Assembly: GCF_027912515.1 (NCBI RefSeq)
Contig: NZ_CP115464.1
Location: forward strand, 2,232,001 to 2,296,000
DNA: 64,000 nucleotides
Direction of reading: 5' to 3'
Source: Brevundimonas sp. NIBR10
Lineage (GTDB): Bacteria > Pseudomonadota > Alphaproteobacteria > Caulobacterales > Caulobacteraceae
The notes beneath the pieces are model-generated. The model was given only the letters and a program-made list of their open reading frames with translations, made no database searches and was not told where the DNA came from. The position numbers and the translations under genes were made by a program. The stretch's first letter is position 1, and every line of letters starts with the position of its first letter. Of the stretch, positions 53,712 to 62,466 are shown in pieces.

Positions 53712-55367
53712 TCAGCGTTGTGCGGCCGCGATTGGGGGTACGGCAGCCGGTTGAGGCGGGCTTTCGGGGCCCAGGATTCCGCCGTCCACAGGGGGCTGGG
53801 CGGCGACGGCGGGGGCCGGCACGTCGTAGTGGACCCCCACGCCCGGCCCCAGGGGCAGATCCAGCGCCACCCAAGCCGCGACCATGATCAGACCCGCGAC
53901 CAGGAAGGACCCCGCATAGGGCAGCATGGTGGCCATCAGGGACCCCAGGCCGAAACGAGGATCCCACCGCTGGGCAAAGGCCAGGATCAGGGGAAAATAG
54001 CTCATCAGGGGCGTGGCGATGTTGGTGACCGAATCGCCCATCCGATAGGCGGCGGTGGTCATCTCAGGGCTGATGCCCAGCAGCATGAACATGGGCACCA
54101 CGATCGGGGCCAGCGCCGACCATTTGGCCGAGGCCGAGCCGATGAACAGGTCGAAGAAGCAGGATACCAGCACCACCGAAATCAGCAGCAGCGGCGTCGG
54201 CATGGCCAGTTCGCGAAGGCCGGCTGCCGCGTTGACGGCCAGGATGGGGCCCAGACCCGACCAGTTGAACATGGCCACGAAATGGGCGGCGAAGAAGGCC
54301 AGCACGATATAGGGGGCCAGCACCGATATGCCTTCGCCCATCATCCGCACCAGATCGCGATGGCTGCGGATCGTACCCGCACCCGCGCCGAAGGCCGCGC
54401 CGGTGACGAAGAAGGTCACCGCAAAGAAGGCGGCCAGCGAGCGGTACAGCGAATTGAATTTCTGGGCCGGCTCGGCTTCCGGGTCGATGAAGGGCGAGCC
54501 GGGCAGGGCGGTGATCAGGGTCCACAGGGCGATCATGGCCAGCAGCGCCAGACCGGCGAACAGGAGGCCGCGCTTCTGTAGCGCGGTGAGAGGTTCCCGC
54601 TCTTCCTGGGCGGGCGGGGCGACGCCAGCGGGCGGCAGCCATCGACCGAGGCGCGGCTCGATCACCCGGTCGGTGATAAACCAGACGATCGGAGTGAAGA
54701 CCAGCACGACCCCGATGATGAAGAACCAGTTGCCCGCGATGCTGACCTGGTAGGATGGATCGATCAGGTGGGCGGCGGGCTCGGTGATCCCCAGGATCAG
54801 GGCGTCCGAGGCTCCTGGAAACAGATTGCCCGCATAGCCCCCGGAGACGGCGGCGAATCCGGCGGCCAGTCCCGCCAGCGGATGACGGCCGGCAGCGGCG
54901 AAGATCACGGCGGCCAGCGGGATCACGACGACATAGGAGGCGTCCGAAGCATGGTGCGAGACCATGCCGACGATCACGACGACGGGTGTCAGGATCAGTT
55001 TGGGCGCATTCAGCAGCGCACCGCGAATGGCGGTCGTGAACAGGCCGGTGCGCTCGGCCACGGCCGCCCCATAGATGATGGTGATCACGATCCCCAGCGG
55101 CGGAAAGTCCGCCAGGGTCCGGGGCATGCCGATGATCAGTTTCTCCAGGTTCTCTGAAGACAACAGGCTCTGGGCGATCAGGGTGTCGCCGGTCACCGGA
55201 TTGACTGCCTGCCACCCCAGGCCGGCTCCGACGATGCTGAGCCCGATCAGCCCAACAATAAGCCACAGGAAAAGGAAGACGGGATCGGGCAGCCGGTTTC
55301 CCGTGCGCTCGACAAAGCCGAGGAAGCCCTTGTTGGGCGGCAGGACGTCGGAGGGGGTCTCGCTCAT
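53712..55367 (-). CDS. AbgT-family transporter
   Basis: 551 residues, about 11-12 TM helices. Diagnostic segments include ERTGNRLPDPVFLFLWL at the N-terminus, MVSHHASDASYVVVIPLAA, GYAGNLFPGASDALILGIT and SASAKWSALAPIVVPMFMLLGISPEMTTAAYRMGDS. Family members carry p-aminobenzoyl-glutamate or act as sulfonamide/antimetabolite efflux pumps. Inner membrane. A 40-residue P/A-rich tail follows the last helix. Divergent from nuoA; monocistronic. Confidence 0.94.
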   Translation of the reverse strand: MSETPSDVLPPNKGFLGFVERTGNRLPDPVFLFLWLIVGLIGLSIVGAGLGWQAVNPVTGDTLIAQSLLSSENLEKLIIGMPRTLADFPPLGIVITIIYGAAVAERTGLFTTAIRGALLNAPKLILTPVVVIVGMVSHHASDASYVVVIPLAAVIFAAAGRHPLAGLAAGFAAVSGGYAGNLFPGASDALILGITEPAAHLIDPSYQVSIAGNWFFIIGVVLVFTPIVWFITDRVIEPRLGRWLPPAGVAPPAQEEREPLTALQKRGLLFAGLALLAMIALWTLITALPGSPFIDPEAEPAQKFNSLYRSLAAFFAVTFFVTGAAFGAGAGTIRSHRDLVRMMGEGISVLAPYIVLAFFAAHFVAMFNWSGLGPILAVNAAAGLRELAMPTPLLLISVVLVSCFFDLFIGSASAKWSALAPIVVPMFMLLGISPEMTTAAYRMGDSVTNIATPLMSYFPLILAFAQRWDPRFGLGSLMATMLPYAGSFLVAGLIMVAAWVALDLPLGPGVGVHYDVPAPAVAAQPPVDGGILGPESPPQPAAVPPIAAAQR

Positions 55368-55483
55368 GGGGCGGGCTCGAACAGTTGATCCGTGAAGCGC
55401 TGGCGCGGCTCGCGCGGCATCGACGCCCGGGCACTATTCACGATCGGGCCGATCCGATCCAGTCGCAGCAGGGGCGTCGTCGC

Positions 55484-55544
55484 CGCAGGAATTTGCTTGC
55501 CCCAGGTGTCGAGTACCGGCGTTCTGGGTGTTGTAATTCCTGCG
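55484..55544. promoter_or_regulatory. Widely spaced inverted repeat in the abgT-nuoA region
   Basis: CGCAGGAATT (55484-55493) and its exact inverse AATTCCTGCG (55535-55544) are 51 bp apart centre to centre, close to five helical turns. The 299-bp divergent region has no gene. The spacing would suit two dimers or a looped complex controlling abgT and/or nuo. Confidence 0.4.
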
Positions 55545-55580
55545 AACCATTCTCAAGAAAATCCCTTTTGCCGCATGGGT

Positions 55581-55609
55581 TTGAACGGCGGCGATCTTGG
55601 GTCTAGAAA
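55581..55609 (+). promoter_or_regulatory. Putative nuo operon promoter
   Basis: TTGAACG (-35) and TCTAGAAA (-10) about 14 bp apart approximate the Caulobacter housekeeping consensus, about 58 nt upstream of nuoA. Confidence 0.45.
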
Positions 55610-55666
55610 GCGCCGAATCCGCCGTCCTCCCCAGCCTGCGGATCGCCGCACGAGGCCCCGTCGTCC

Positions 55667-56044
55667 ATGAATGCTTTTCTGCTCCAGTACCTGCCGATCG
55701 TGATCTTCATCGGGATCGCGGCGATCGTCGGCGTCCTGTTCATCGTCGCCGCCCTGGTGATGGCACCGTCCAGTCCCGATTCCGAGAAGCTGTCGGCCTA
55801 TGAGTGCGGGTTCAACGCGTTCGACGACGCGCGGATGAAGTTCGACGTGCGGTTCTATCTGGTGTCGATCCTCTTCATCATTTTCGATCTTGAGGTCGCC
55901 TTCCTGTTTCCGTGGGCTGTGTCGATCTTCGACCTGTCCAAGGGCGGGATGATCTTCGCCTTCTGGTCGATGATGGTCTTCCTGGGCGTGCTGACCGTGG
56001 GCTTCATCTACGAATGGAAGAAGGGCGCGCTGGAGTGGGAATAG
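55667..56044 (+). CDS. nuoA: NADH-quinone oxidoreductase subunit A
   Basis: 125 residues with three TM helices: about 5-30, 62-85 (with the matrix-loop block [22 protein letters not shown] before it) and 93-115. Part of the complex I membrane arm at the junction with the hydrophilic arm. First gene of the nuo operon; its TAG stop shares a base with the nuoB GTG start. Confidence 0.96.
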   Translation: MNAFLLQYLPIVIFIGIAAIVGVLFIVAALVMAPSSPDSEKLSAYECGFNAFDDARMKFDVRFYLVSILFIIFDLEVAFLFPWAVSIFDLSKGGMIFAFWSMMVFLGVLTVGFIYEWKKGALEWE

Positions 56045-56649
56045 TGGACAACAACCTGCCCATCATCGGCCGCGGCAACACCGGCGCGTCGCCGGTCCTG
56101 AGTCCCTATGGCCAGGGTGCGCGCTCGACCGTCGAGGGTTATGACCCCAAGCTGCACGACAAATTCTTCGAGGCGGTCAACACCGAGGTCACCGAGCAGG
56201 GCTTCCTGACGGCACCGCTCGACGACGTCATCCAGTGGGCCCGCACCGGCTCGCTGATGTGGATGACGTTCGGCCTGGCCTGCTGCGCCGTGGAGATGAT
56301 CCAGGCCGCCATGCCGCGCTATGACCTGGAGCGCTTCGGCATGGCCCCGCGCGCCAGCCCACGCCAGTGCGACCTGATGATCGTCGCCGGCACTCTGACC
56401 AACAAGATGGCTCCGGCCCTTCGCAAGGTCTACGACCAGATGCCGGATCCGCGCTACGTCCTGTCGATGGGATCGTGCGCCAACGGCGGTGGCTACTACC
56501 ACTACAGCTACAGCGTCGTTCGGGGTTGTGACCGGATCGTGCCCGTGGACGTCTATGTGCCCGGGTGCCCGCCGACGGCGGAGGCGCTGGTGTACGGCCT
56601 GCTGCAGTTGCAGAAGAAGATTCGCCGCACCGGGACGATCGACCGATGA
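56044..56649 (+). CDS. nuoB: NADH-quinone oxidoreductase subunit B
   Basis: 201 residues from a GTG start at the nuoA stop. Carries cluster N2 ligands C80-C81 (LACCAVEM), C145 (GSCANGGG) and C175 (PGCPP). Final Fe-S relay to quinone at the base of the peripheral arm. nuoC overlaps its stop (ATGA). Confidence 0.96.
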   Translation: MDNNLPIIGRGNTGASPVLSPYGQGARSTVEGYDPKLHDKFFEAVNTEVTEQGFLTAPLDDVIQWARTGSLMWMTFGLACCAVEMIQAAMPRYDLERFGMAPRASPRQCDLMIVAGTLTNKMAPALRKVYDQMPDPRYVLSMGSCANGGGYYHYSYSVVRGCDRIVPVDVYVPGCPPTAEALVYGLLQLQKKIRRTGTIDR

Positions 56650-57302
56650 GCGGGCATCTCGCGACCGTGGCGGCCAACACCGCCGTGCTGACGCCTCTGG
56701 GCCAGGAGATGGTGACCGAGCTTCAGGTCGAGGCGAGCGTCGCCTTCGGCGAGCTGACGTTGACCTGCCACCGCGACCGGATCGTCGAGGTGCTGACCGA
56801 TCTGCGCGACCGGTTCGGGTTCCAGCAGCTGATCGATCTGTGCGGTGCCGATTACCCTGAGCGGCCTGAGCGGTTCGACGTCGTCTATCACCTGCTGTCG
56901 CTGACGCGGAACGCGCGCATCCGGGTCAAGGTCTCGACGGACGAGACCGCGCCGGTGCCCAGCGCCATCCCGGCCTACCCGTCGGCCGGATGGTTCGAGC
57001 GCGAGGCGTTCGACATGTACGGCATGCTGTTCTCGGGCCACCCCGACATGCGTCGGCTTCTGACGGACTATGGTTTCCAGGGGCATCCGCTGCGCAAGGA
57101 CTTCCCGATGACCGGCTATGTCGAGGTCCGCTACGACGAGGAGCAGAAGCGGGTGGTCTATGAGCCCGTCAAGCTGACGCAGGAATACCGCAACTTCGAC
57201 TTCCTGAGCCCCTGGGAAGGCGCCGACTATCCGGCCGCCGTCCTGCCGGGAGACGAGAAGGCGGTCGGTTCGGCGGGCACGCCGTCGGGAGGCAAGGTCT
57301 GA
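56646..57302 (+). CDS. nuoC: NADH-quinone oxidoreductase subunit C
   Basis: 218 residues, separate from NuoD (not the fused CD form). Contains the 30-kDa-subunit signature [29 protein letters not shown] and ends [13 protein letters not shown]. Structural part of the peripheral arm next to NuoD. Start ATG overlaps the nuoB stop, and its stop overlaps nuoD (TGATG). Confidence 0.96.
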   Translation: MSGHLATVAANTAVLTPLGQEMVTELQVEASVAFGELTLTCHRDRIVEVLTDLRDRFGFQQLIDLCGADYPERPERFDVVYHLLSLTRNARIRVKVSTDETAPVPSAIPAYPSAGWFEREAFDMYGMLFSGHPDMRRLLTDYGFQGHPLRKDFPMTGYVEVRYDEEQKRVVYEPVKLTQEYRNFDFLSPWEGADYPAAVLPGDEKAVGSAGTPSGGKV

Positions 57303-58588
57303 TGGCCGACGGTCACGCTATCCAGAACGCCACGCCCGACCTGTCCTCGCTCGACGTGTTCGAGGACGACCTGGGCCATATCGACGGCCGGACCGCGCAC
57401 GCGCGCGAGATGGACGATCGCAAGTTCACGATCAATTTCGGCCCGCAACACCCGGCCGCCCACGGTGTGCTTCGCCTGGTGCTGGAGCTGGACGGCGAGA
57501 TCGTCGAGCGGGTCGATCCGCACATCGGCCTTCTGCACCGCGGCACCGAAAAGCTGATGGAGGCGCGCACCTACCTCCAGAACGTGCCCTATCTGGACCG
57601 GCTCGATTACGTCGCGCCGATGAACCAGGAGCACGCCTTCTGTCTGGCGATCGAGCGGCTGCTGGAGCTGGAGGTGCCGTATCGTGCCCAGTTGATTCGG
57701 GTGCTGTACTCGGAAATCGGCCGCATCCTGTCGCACCTGCTGAACGTGACGACCCAGGCCCTGGACGTCGGCGCCCTGACGCCGCCGCTGTGGGGCTTCG
57801 AGCAGCGCGAACAACTAATGGTCTTCTACGAGCGGGCCTCGGGATCGCGGCTGCACGCCAACTATTTCCGGCCGGGTGGGGTCCATCAGGACCTGCCGAT
57901 GGCCCTGATCGACGACATCGCCGCCTGGTGCGCCCAGTTTCCGCAGAAGCTCAAGGACATCGAGGATCTCGTCACCGAGAACCGCATCTACAAGCAGCGC
58001 AACGTCGACATCGGCGTGGTGTCGAAACAGCAGGCGCTGGAATGGGGCTTCACCGGCGTCATGCTGCGTGGCTCGGACATCCCGTGGGACCTGCGCAAGT
58101 CGCAGCCTTACGAATGCTATGCTGACCTGGAGTTCGACATCGTGGTCGGCAAGAACGGCGACTGCTGGGATCGCTACCTCTGCCGCGTCGAGGAGATGAA
58201 GCAGTCGATCCACATCATGGAGCAGTGCATCCACAAGCTGCGCAACTGCCCCGGCGAGCCGGTCATGAGTGAGGACAACAAGGTCGTTCCGCCGCGTCGT
58301 GGCGAGATGAAGCGGTCGATGGAATCCCTGATCCATCACTTCAAGCTCTACACCGAAGGCTTCAAGACTCCGCCGGGCGAGGTCTATGCTGCCGTCGAGG
58401 CCCCCAAGGGCGAGTTCGGCGTCTATGTCGTGTCCGACGGCACCAACAAGCCCTACCGCGTCAAGATCTCGGCCCCCGGCTTCCGCCACCTCCAGGCCAT
58501 GGACTGGATGAACCGCGGCCACCAGCTGGCCGACGTGTCGGCGATCCTGGGTTCCCTCGACATCGTGTTCGGCGAGGTCGATCGGTGA
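57302..58588 (+). CDS. nuoD: NADH-quinone oxidoreductase subunit D
   Basis: 428 residues. 49-kDa subunit forming the quinone-binding pocket with Nuo[22 protein letters not shown] near residues 42-62, then [11 protein letters not shown], and C-terminal [28 protein letters not shown]. The His-rich loop PQHPAAH faces ubiquinone. The extended N-terminus (about 35 residues) is common in alphaproteobacteria. Its stop overlaps the start of a small ORF. Confidence 0.97.
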   Translation: MADGHAIQNATPDLSSLDVFEDDLGHIDGRTAHAREMDDRKFTINFGPQHPAAHGVLRLVLELDGEIVERVDPHIGLLHRGTEKLMEARTYLQNVPYLDRLDYVAPMNQEHAFCLAIERLLELEVPYRAQLIRVLYSEIGRILSHLLNVTTQALDVGALTPPLWGFEQREQLMVFYERASGSRLHANYFRPGGVHQDLPMALIDDIAAWCAQFPQKLKDIEDLVTENRIYKQRNVDIGVVSKQQALEWGFTGVMLRGSDIPWDLRKSQPYECYADLEFDIVVGKNGDCWDRYLCRVEEMKQSIHIMEQCIHKLRNCPGEPVMSEDNKVVPPRRGEMKRSMESLIHHFKLYTEGFKTPPGEVYAAVEAPKGEFGVYVVSDGTNKPYRVKISAPGFRHLQAMDWMNRGHQLADVSAILGSLDIVFGEVDR

Positions 58589-58776
58589 GCGACACCCCTA
58601 TCAGCACGCTCGTCTCCCAGGGCTGGGAGATCGTCGGCTATTCGACCACGGACGCCTCGGGCACGACCTATCAGCACAGCGTGCTCCTGCGCCGTCAGGG
58701 CCAGCACAAGGTTCTGGTTCTGCGTAAGAAAATTCTCGGTGACGGAGTCGTCGTCGATTCGGAAATGGACGTCTGA
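58585..58776 (+). CDS. Small conserved-looking protein inside nuo operon (DUF4177-like)
   Basis: 63 residues from a GTG overlapping the nuoD stop. Its own stop overlaps the nuoE start, so it is locked into the operon. Contains [12 protein letters not shown], the GWE motif of small DUF4177-like beta proteins, then basic strands ([16 protein letters not shown]). No TM segment. Function unknown; possibly an accessory or assembly factor of complex I. Confidence 0.75.
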   Translation: MSDTPISTLVSQGWEIVGYSTTDASGTTYQHSVLLRRQGQHKVLVLRKKILGDGVVVDSEMDV

Positions 58777-59438
58777 TGTCGGTTCGTCGTCTCGCCAAGG
58801 TCCAGCCCGCGTCCTTCGCCTTCTCCAAGGCGACGAAGGCCAAATGCGATTGGTGGATCCAGAAGTATCCCGCCGACCGTCGTCAGTCGGCGGTGATCCC
58901 GATCCTGTGGCTGGTTCAGAAGCAGGAGGGTTGGGTCTCGGAACCCGCGCTGCGCGCCATCGCCGACCTGCTGGGCATGGCCTATATCCGGGTGCTGGAG
59001 GTCGCGACCTTCTATACGATGTTCATGCTGGAGCCCGTCGGCTCGGCCGCCCTGATCCAGGTCTGCGGCACCACGCCCTGCATGCTGCGCGGCTCGGGCG
59101 AACTGATGAAGGTCTGCAAGGACCGGATCGGTGCGAAACAGACACTCTCCGCTGATGGAAAGTTCTACTGGGAAGAGGTCGAGTGCCTGGGTGCCTGCGT
59201 CAACGCGCCGATGGCCATGGTCAACGACTACTATTTCGAGGACCTGACGGCCTCGGACATGAACCAGATCATCGACGACTTCGCCGCCGGCAAGTCGCCC
59301 GAGCGGGGGCCGCGCGTCGATCGCGTCAACTCGGCGCCCGAGGGTGGGGCCCTGACCCTGACCGATCCGAAGCTCTATGACGGCTCGGCGGCCAAGCCGA
59401 TCAGGAAGCTGCCGAACAGCGATCCGGTGCCGGCATGA
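58776..59438 (+). CDS. nuoE: NADH-quinone oxidoreductase subunit E
   Basis: 220 residues. 24-kDa subunit with the [2Fe-2S] N1a cluster ligated by C97, C102 (CGTTPC), C137 and C141 (CLGAC). Thioredoxin-like fold after an N-terminal helical region. The 60-residue C-terminal tail (from AAGKSPERGPRVDRV) is longer than in E. coli and ends KPIRKLPNSDPVPA. Works with NuoF in NADH oxidation. Confidence 0.96.
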   Translation: MSVRRLAKVQPASFAFSKATKAKCDWWIQKYPADRRQSAVIPILWLVQKQEGWVSEPALRAIADLLGMAYIRVLEVATFYTMFMLEPVGSAALIQVCGTTPCMLRGSGELMKVCKDRIGAKQTLSADGKFYWEEVECLGACVNAPMAMVNDYYFEDLTASDMNQIIDDFAAGKSPERGPRVDRVNSAPEGGALTLTDPKLYDGSAAKPIRKLPNSDPVPA

Positions 59439-59623
59439 CCGAGCCCGTCGAACCCAAGTCCAGCCCGTCCTTGCAGAATACCGACGCCTTCTTCGCGATC
59501 GGGTTCGTGTTCTTTGTGCTCGGGCTGAGCGGCGACAATAACGCGGCCTTCCTGGCCATCGGCATCGTCTTTCTGGTGATCGGCCTCGGTGGTCGTGTTC
59601 GCTCGCGCAAGGGTGATCGCTAA
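59435..59623 (+). CDS. Small two-segment membrane protein in nuo operon
   Basis: 62 residues, start overlapping the nuoE stop (ATGA). Two hydrophobic segments about 20-34 and 40-53 (FAIGFVFFVLGLSG, FLAIGIVFLVIGLGG) form a short hairpin, followed by a basic tail. Not recognised. Its fixed place between nuoE and nuoF suggests a link to complex I or to its membrane insertion. Confidence 0.7.
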   Translation: MTEPVEPKSSPSLQNTDAFFAIGFVFFVLGLSGDNNAAFLAIGIVFLVIGLGGRVRSRKGDR

Positions 59624-59624
59624 G

Positions 59625-59885
59625 ATGATCGACCCCCAAACCGAAGTCCAGGTCGCCGCCTATCGCGCGGAACTGCGCACCGTGGGCCGGAGCCAGCGCC
59701 TCGCCGGGTTCGGCCTGGTTCTGCTGGGCGCGATCCTGGTCTGGGCCGCGACCCGCGCGGGCGATCTGGCCGGCACGGTCCAGTTGGCGGGCTATGGCGC
59801 GCTCGCCGCCGGTTGGGCCCTGATGCTGACCGCCATCTTCCTGCGTACTCGCTATCACCGCCGCCGTCTGCGGGAGTTGAACTGA
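59625..59885 (+). CDS. Small two-TM membrane protein in nuo operon
   Basis: 86 residues, starting 1 nt after the previous stop and ending 3 nt before nuoF. A soluble N-terminal helix, two TM segments (about 28-45 and 52-72) and a basic C-terminus RTRYHRRRLRELN. Not recognised; membrane topology would place both ends in the cytoplasm. Confidence 0.72.
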   Translation: MIDPQTEVQVAAYRAELRTVGRSQRLAGFGLVLLGAILVWAATRAGDLAGTVQLAGYGALAAGWALMLTAIFLRTRYHRRRLRELN

Positions 59886-59888
59886 ACC

Positions 59889-61202
59889 ATGGTCGGCATT
59901 CTCGAAGACAAGGACCGCATCTTCACCAACCTGTACGGGCTCCAGGACTGGGGCCTCGAGGGCGCGAAGAACCGCGGCTGCTGGAACGCGACCAGGGACA
60001 TGCTGGACATGGGCCGCGACTGGCTCATCACCAACGTGAAGAACTCAGGGCTCCGTGGGCGTGGCGGCGCGGGCTTCTCGACAGGTCTGAAATGGTCCTT
60101 CATGCCCAAGGAGCTGAAGGATCGTCCGCACTATCTGGTCGTCAACGCCGACGAATCCGAGCCCGGCACCTGCAAGGACCGGGAGATCATGCGCCATGAT
60201 CCCCACCTGCTGATCGAAGGCTGTCTGATCGCGTCGTTCGCGATGCAGGCCCACGCCTGCTACATCTATCTGCGCGGCGAATATGTGCTCGAGCGCGAGC
60301 GGATGGAGGCGGCCGTCAAGCAGGCCTACGAGGCCAGGCTGATCGGCAAGAACAACGTCCACGGCTGGGACTTCGACGTCTATATCCACCACGGTGCCGG
60401 CGCGTACATTTGCGGCGAAGAGACCGCCCTGCTGGAATCGCTGGAAGGCAAGAAGGGTCAGCCGCGTCTGAAGCCGCCGTTCCCGGCCGGCGCGGGGCTC
60501 TACGGGTGTCCCACCACGGTGAACAACGTCGAGTCGATCGCGGTGGTGGGTACGATCCTGCGTCGTGGCGCGGACTGGTTCGCGGGCTTCGGCCGCGCCA
60601 ACAACACCGGCACCAAGCTGATGAGCATCAGCGGGCATGTGAACAAGCCGTGCAATGTCGAAGAGGCCATGTCGATCCCGCTGCGTCAGCTGCTGGAAGA
60701 GCATTGTGGCGGCGTTCGCGGCGGCTGGGGCAATCTGAAGGCCGTGATCCCGGGCGGGGTTTCCGTGCCCCTGATCACGCGCGAGATGTCCGAAACGGCA
60801 CTGATGGACTTCGACAGCCTGCGCGACATGAAGTCGGGCCTTGGCACTGCCGCCGTCATCGTCATGGACAACGATACCGACCTGGTGAAGGCGATTGCCC
60901 GCATCAGCTATTTCTACAAGCATGAGAGCTGCGGCCAGTGTACGCCGTGCCGCGAAGGCACCGGCTGGATGTGGCGCGTGCTGGAACGCATGGCCGTGGG
61001 CGAGGCCGATCCGTCGGAGATCGATCTGCTGCTCGACGTCGCGTCGCAGGTCGAAGGCCACACCATCTGCGCGCTGGGCGACGCCGCCGCCTGGCCGGTT
61101 CAGGGGCTGATCCGGCATTTCCGCCACGAGATCGAGGACCGCATCCAGACCTATCGCACCCGCCGCGCGAACTTCGCCGGCCACGCGATCGCGGCGGAGT
61201 AA
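59889..61202 (+). CDS. nuoF: NADH-quinone oxidoreductase subunit F
   Basis: 437 residues. 51-kDa subunit: [10 protein letters not shown] at 57-66 (NADH/FMN site), [19 protein letters not shown], and the N3 [4Fe-4S] ligands C348, C351, C354 (CGQCTPC) and C394. Accepts hydride from NADH at FMN. FdsB at 37142 is its soluble-formate-dehydrogenase counterpart in this window. Confidence 0.97.
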   Translation: MVGILEDKDRIFTNLYGLQDWGLEGAKNRGCWNATRDMLDMGRDWLITNVKNSGLRGRGGAGFSTGLKWSFMPKELKDRPHYLVVNADESEPGTCKDREIMRHDPHLLIEGCLIASFAMQAHACYIYLRGEYVLERERMEAAVKQAYEARLIGKNNVHGWDFDVYIHHGAGAYICGEETALLESLEGKKGQPRLKPPFPAGAGLYGCPTTVNNVESIAVVGTILRRGADWFAGFGRANNTGTKLMSISGHVNKPCNVEEAMSIPLRQLLEEHCGGVRGGWGNLKAVIPGGVSVPLITREMSETALMDFDSLRDMKSGLGTAAVIVMDNDTDLVKAIARISYFYKHESCGQCTPCREGTGWMWRVLERMAVGEADPSEIDLLLDVASQVEGHTICALGDAAAWPVQGLIRHFRHEIEDRIQTYRTRRANFAGHAIAAE

Positions 61203-61207
61203 CGGGC

Positions 61208-61969
61208 TTGGGTTCGATCCTCGGACGGCTGGCTTTGACGGGGTGCCTTGTCGCCCTGTTGAGCGCGTGCGCCACCAGCGCACCGCCCGCCGCCGCTGCC
61301 GTTCAGGTCGTCGATCCCTTCGCCGCCCAGCGTCCGACCGCCGCTGCCGTCGGCGTGACCCAACCCAGCCAGTTCGCGCCGGGCAGCTGGATCAACGGCT
61401 CCTATGTGGATCATGTGACCCAGTTCGCCATACTGCCGTCCCAGCCCGGCGGCATCGCCATGGTAGGCGACAGCATCACCGACGGCTTCCGCTGGAGCGA
61501 GGCCTTTCCGGGTCGCAACATTCGCAACTGGGGCATCGGCGGAGACACCAGCTTTGGCCTTCTGGGCCGGGCCGCCCAGATCATCGCGACGCGCCCGGCC
61601 AAGGTCTTCATCCTGATCGGCACCAATGATCTGGCCAGCTATGAACAGACGCCGGCCGACATCGCCGCCAATGTCGATGCCCTGGTCACGCGATTCAGGA
61701 CCGAGCTGCCGAGCGCCGAAATCTACGTTCAGTCAGTCATGCCGCGTCAGCCCGAGTTCCGTGAGCGGATCGAGGATCTGAACACTCAGCTGTCCGCGAT
61801 CGCGACGGCGCGCGGTGCCCGATACATCGATGTCTATACCCCCCTGCTGAGCGGCGACCGGCTGAACCCGGCCTATACAATCGACGATCTGCATCTGACC
61901 GGCCAGGGCTATCAGCGGTGGCTGACGGTCGTCGGCGGATGCCTCACGGGCGAGGGGCGATGCGGATGA
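61208..61969 (+). CDS. SGNH/GDSL-family hydrolase lipoprotein
   Basis: 253 residues from a TTG, 8 nt after GGAG that overlaps the nuoF end. Lipoprotein signal with lipobox L-S-A-C21. Complete SGNH blocks: GDS89 (VGDSITDG), G112 (GGDTSFG), N140 (IGTND) and D226-x2-H229. Probably an esterase or acetyl-/acyl-hydrolase anchored in the outer membrane or facing the periplasm. Placed within the nuo operon between nuoF and nuoG, with its stop overlapping the next gene. Not a known complex I component. Confidence 0.88.
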   Translation: MGSILGRLALTGCLVALLSACATSAPPAAAAVQVVDPFAAQRPTAAAVGVTQPSQFAPGSWINGSYVDHVTQFAILPSQPGGIAMVGDSITDGFRWSEAFPGRNIRNWGIGGDTSFGLLGRAAQIIATRPAKVFILIGTNDLASYEQTPADIAANVDALVTRFRTELPSAEIYVQSVMPRQPEFRERIEDLNTQLSAIATARGARYIDVYTPLLSGDRLNPAYTIDDLHLTGQGYQRWLTVVGGCLTGEGRCG

Positions 61970-62466
61970 TGCGCGCCCACGCCATGGTATTGCCGGTCGG
62001 TCTGGTCCTCGCAGGCTGCGAGGCTGCGCCCGAGCCCGCGCCGACGCCGTCCGAGCGGGTGTCGGCCAACGTGCCGGTCAGCGACACGGTCGCCAAATCC
62101 GCGCAGGGCCCGCTCTCCGCCACCGATTTGCGACGGGTGTGCCGGGCCGGGCTGGCGTCGGTCCACGGTCAGGATGTAGACGCGGTCCAGGTCGACAGCC
62201 TGGAAGGCTCGGTCGTCAACGCCTCGTGGCGCGCGCCGGTCGACGGCGGCCGGATGCGCGCGCAATGCCGGGTCGACGGCGACCTGATCACCTGGAAACC
62301 GGTCGATCGACCGGTGGCCGAACAGAACCGCTGGATGAACCAGTCCGGCGACCCCGTGGTCCGCTTCGTCCTCGACGACGCGGCGGTCACGGTCACGACA
62401 ACCCTCCCGGATGGGACGACCTCGACGCAGGATTATGCCGTCGTGGTTCAGGAAGAGGCCCGCTGA
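61966..62466 (+). CDS. Small putative lipoprotein in nuo operon
   Basis: 166 residues from the ATG at 61966, 8 nt after GAGGGG; ATGs at 61960 and 61969 are close alternatives. Lipobox L-A-G-C18. The mature part has two Cys (RRVCRAG, RAQCRV), likely a disulfide, in a small beta-rich domain. Not recognised. It overlaps the SGNH hydrolase stop and the nuoG start, so it is co-translated with both. Confidence 0.78.
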   Translation: MMRAHAMVLPVGLVLAGCEAAPEPAPTPSERVSANVPVSDTVAKSAQGPLSATDLRRVCRAGLASVHGQDVDAVQVDSLEGSVVNASWRAPVDGGRMRAQCRVDGDLITWKPVDRPVAEQNRWMNQSGDPVVRFVLDDAAVTVTTTLPDGTTSTQDYAVVVQEEAR

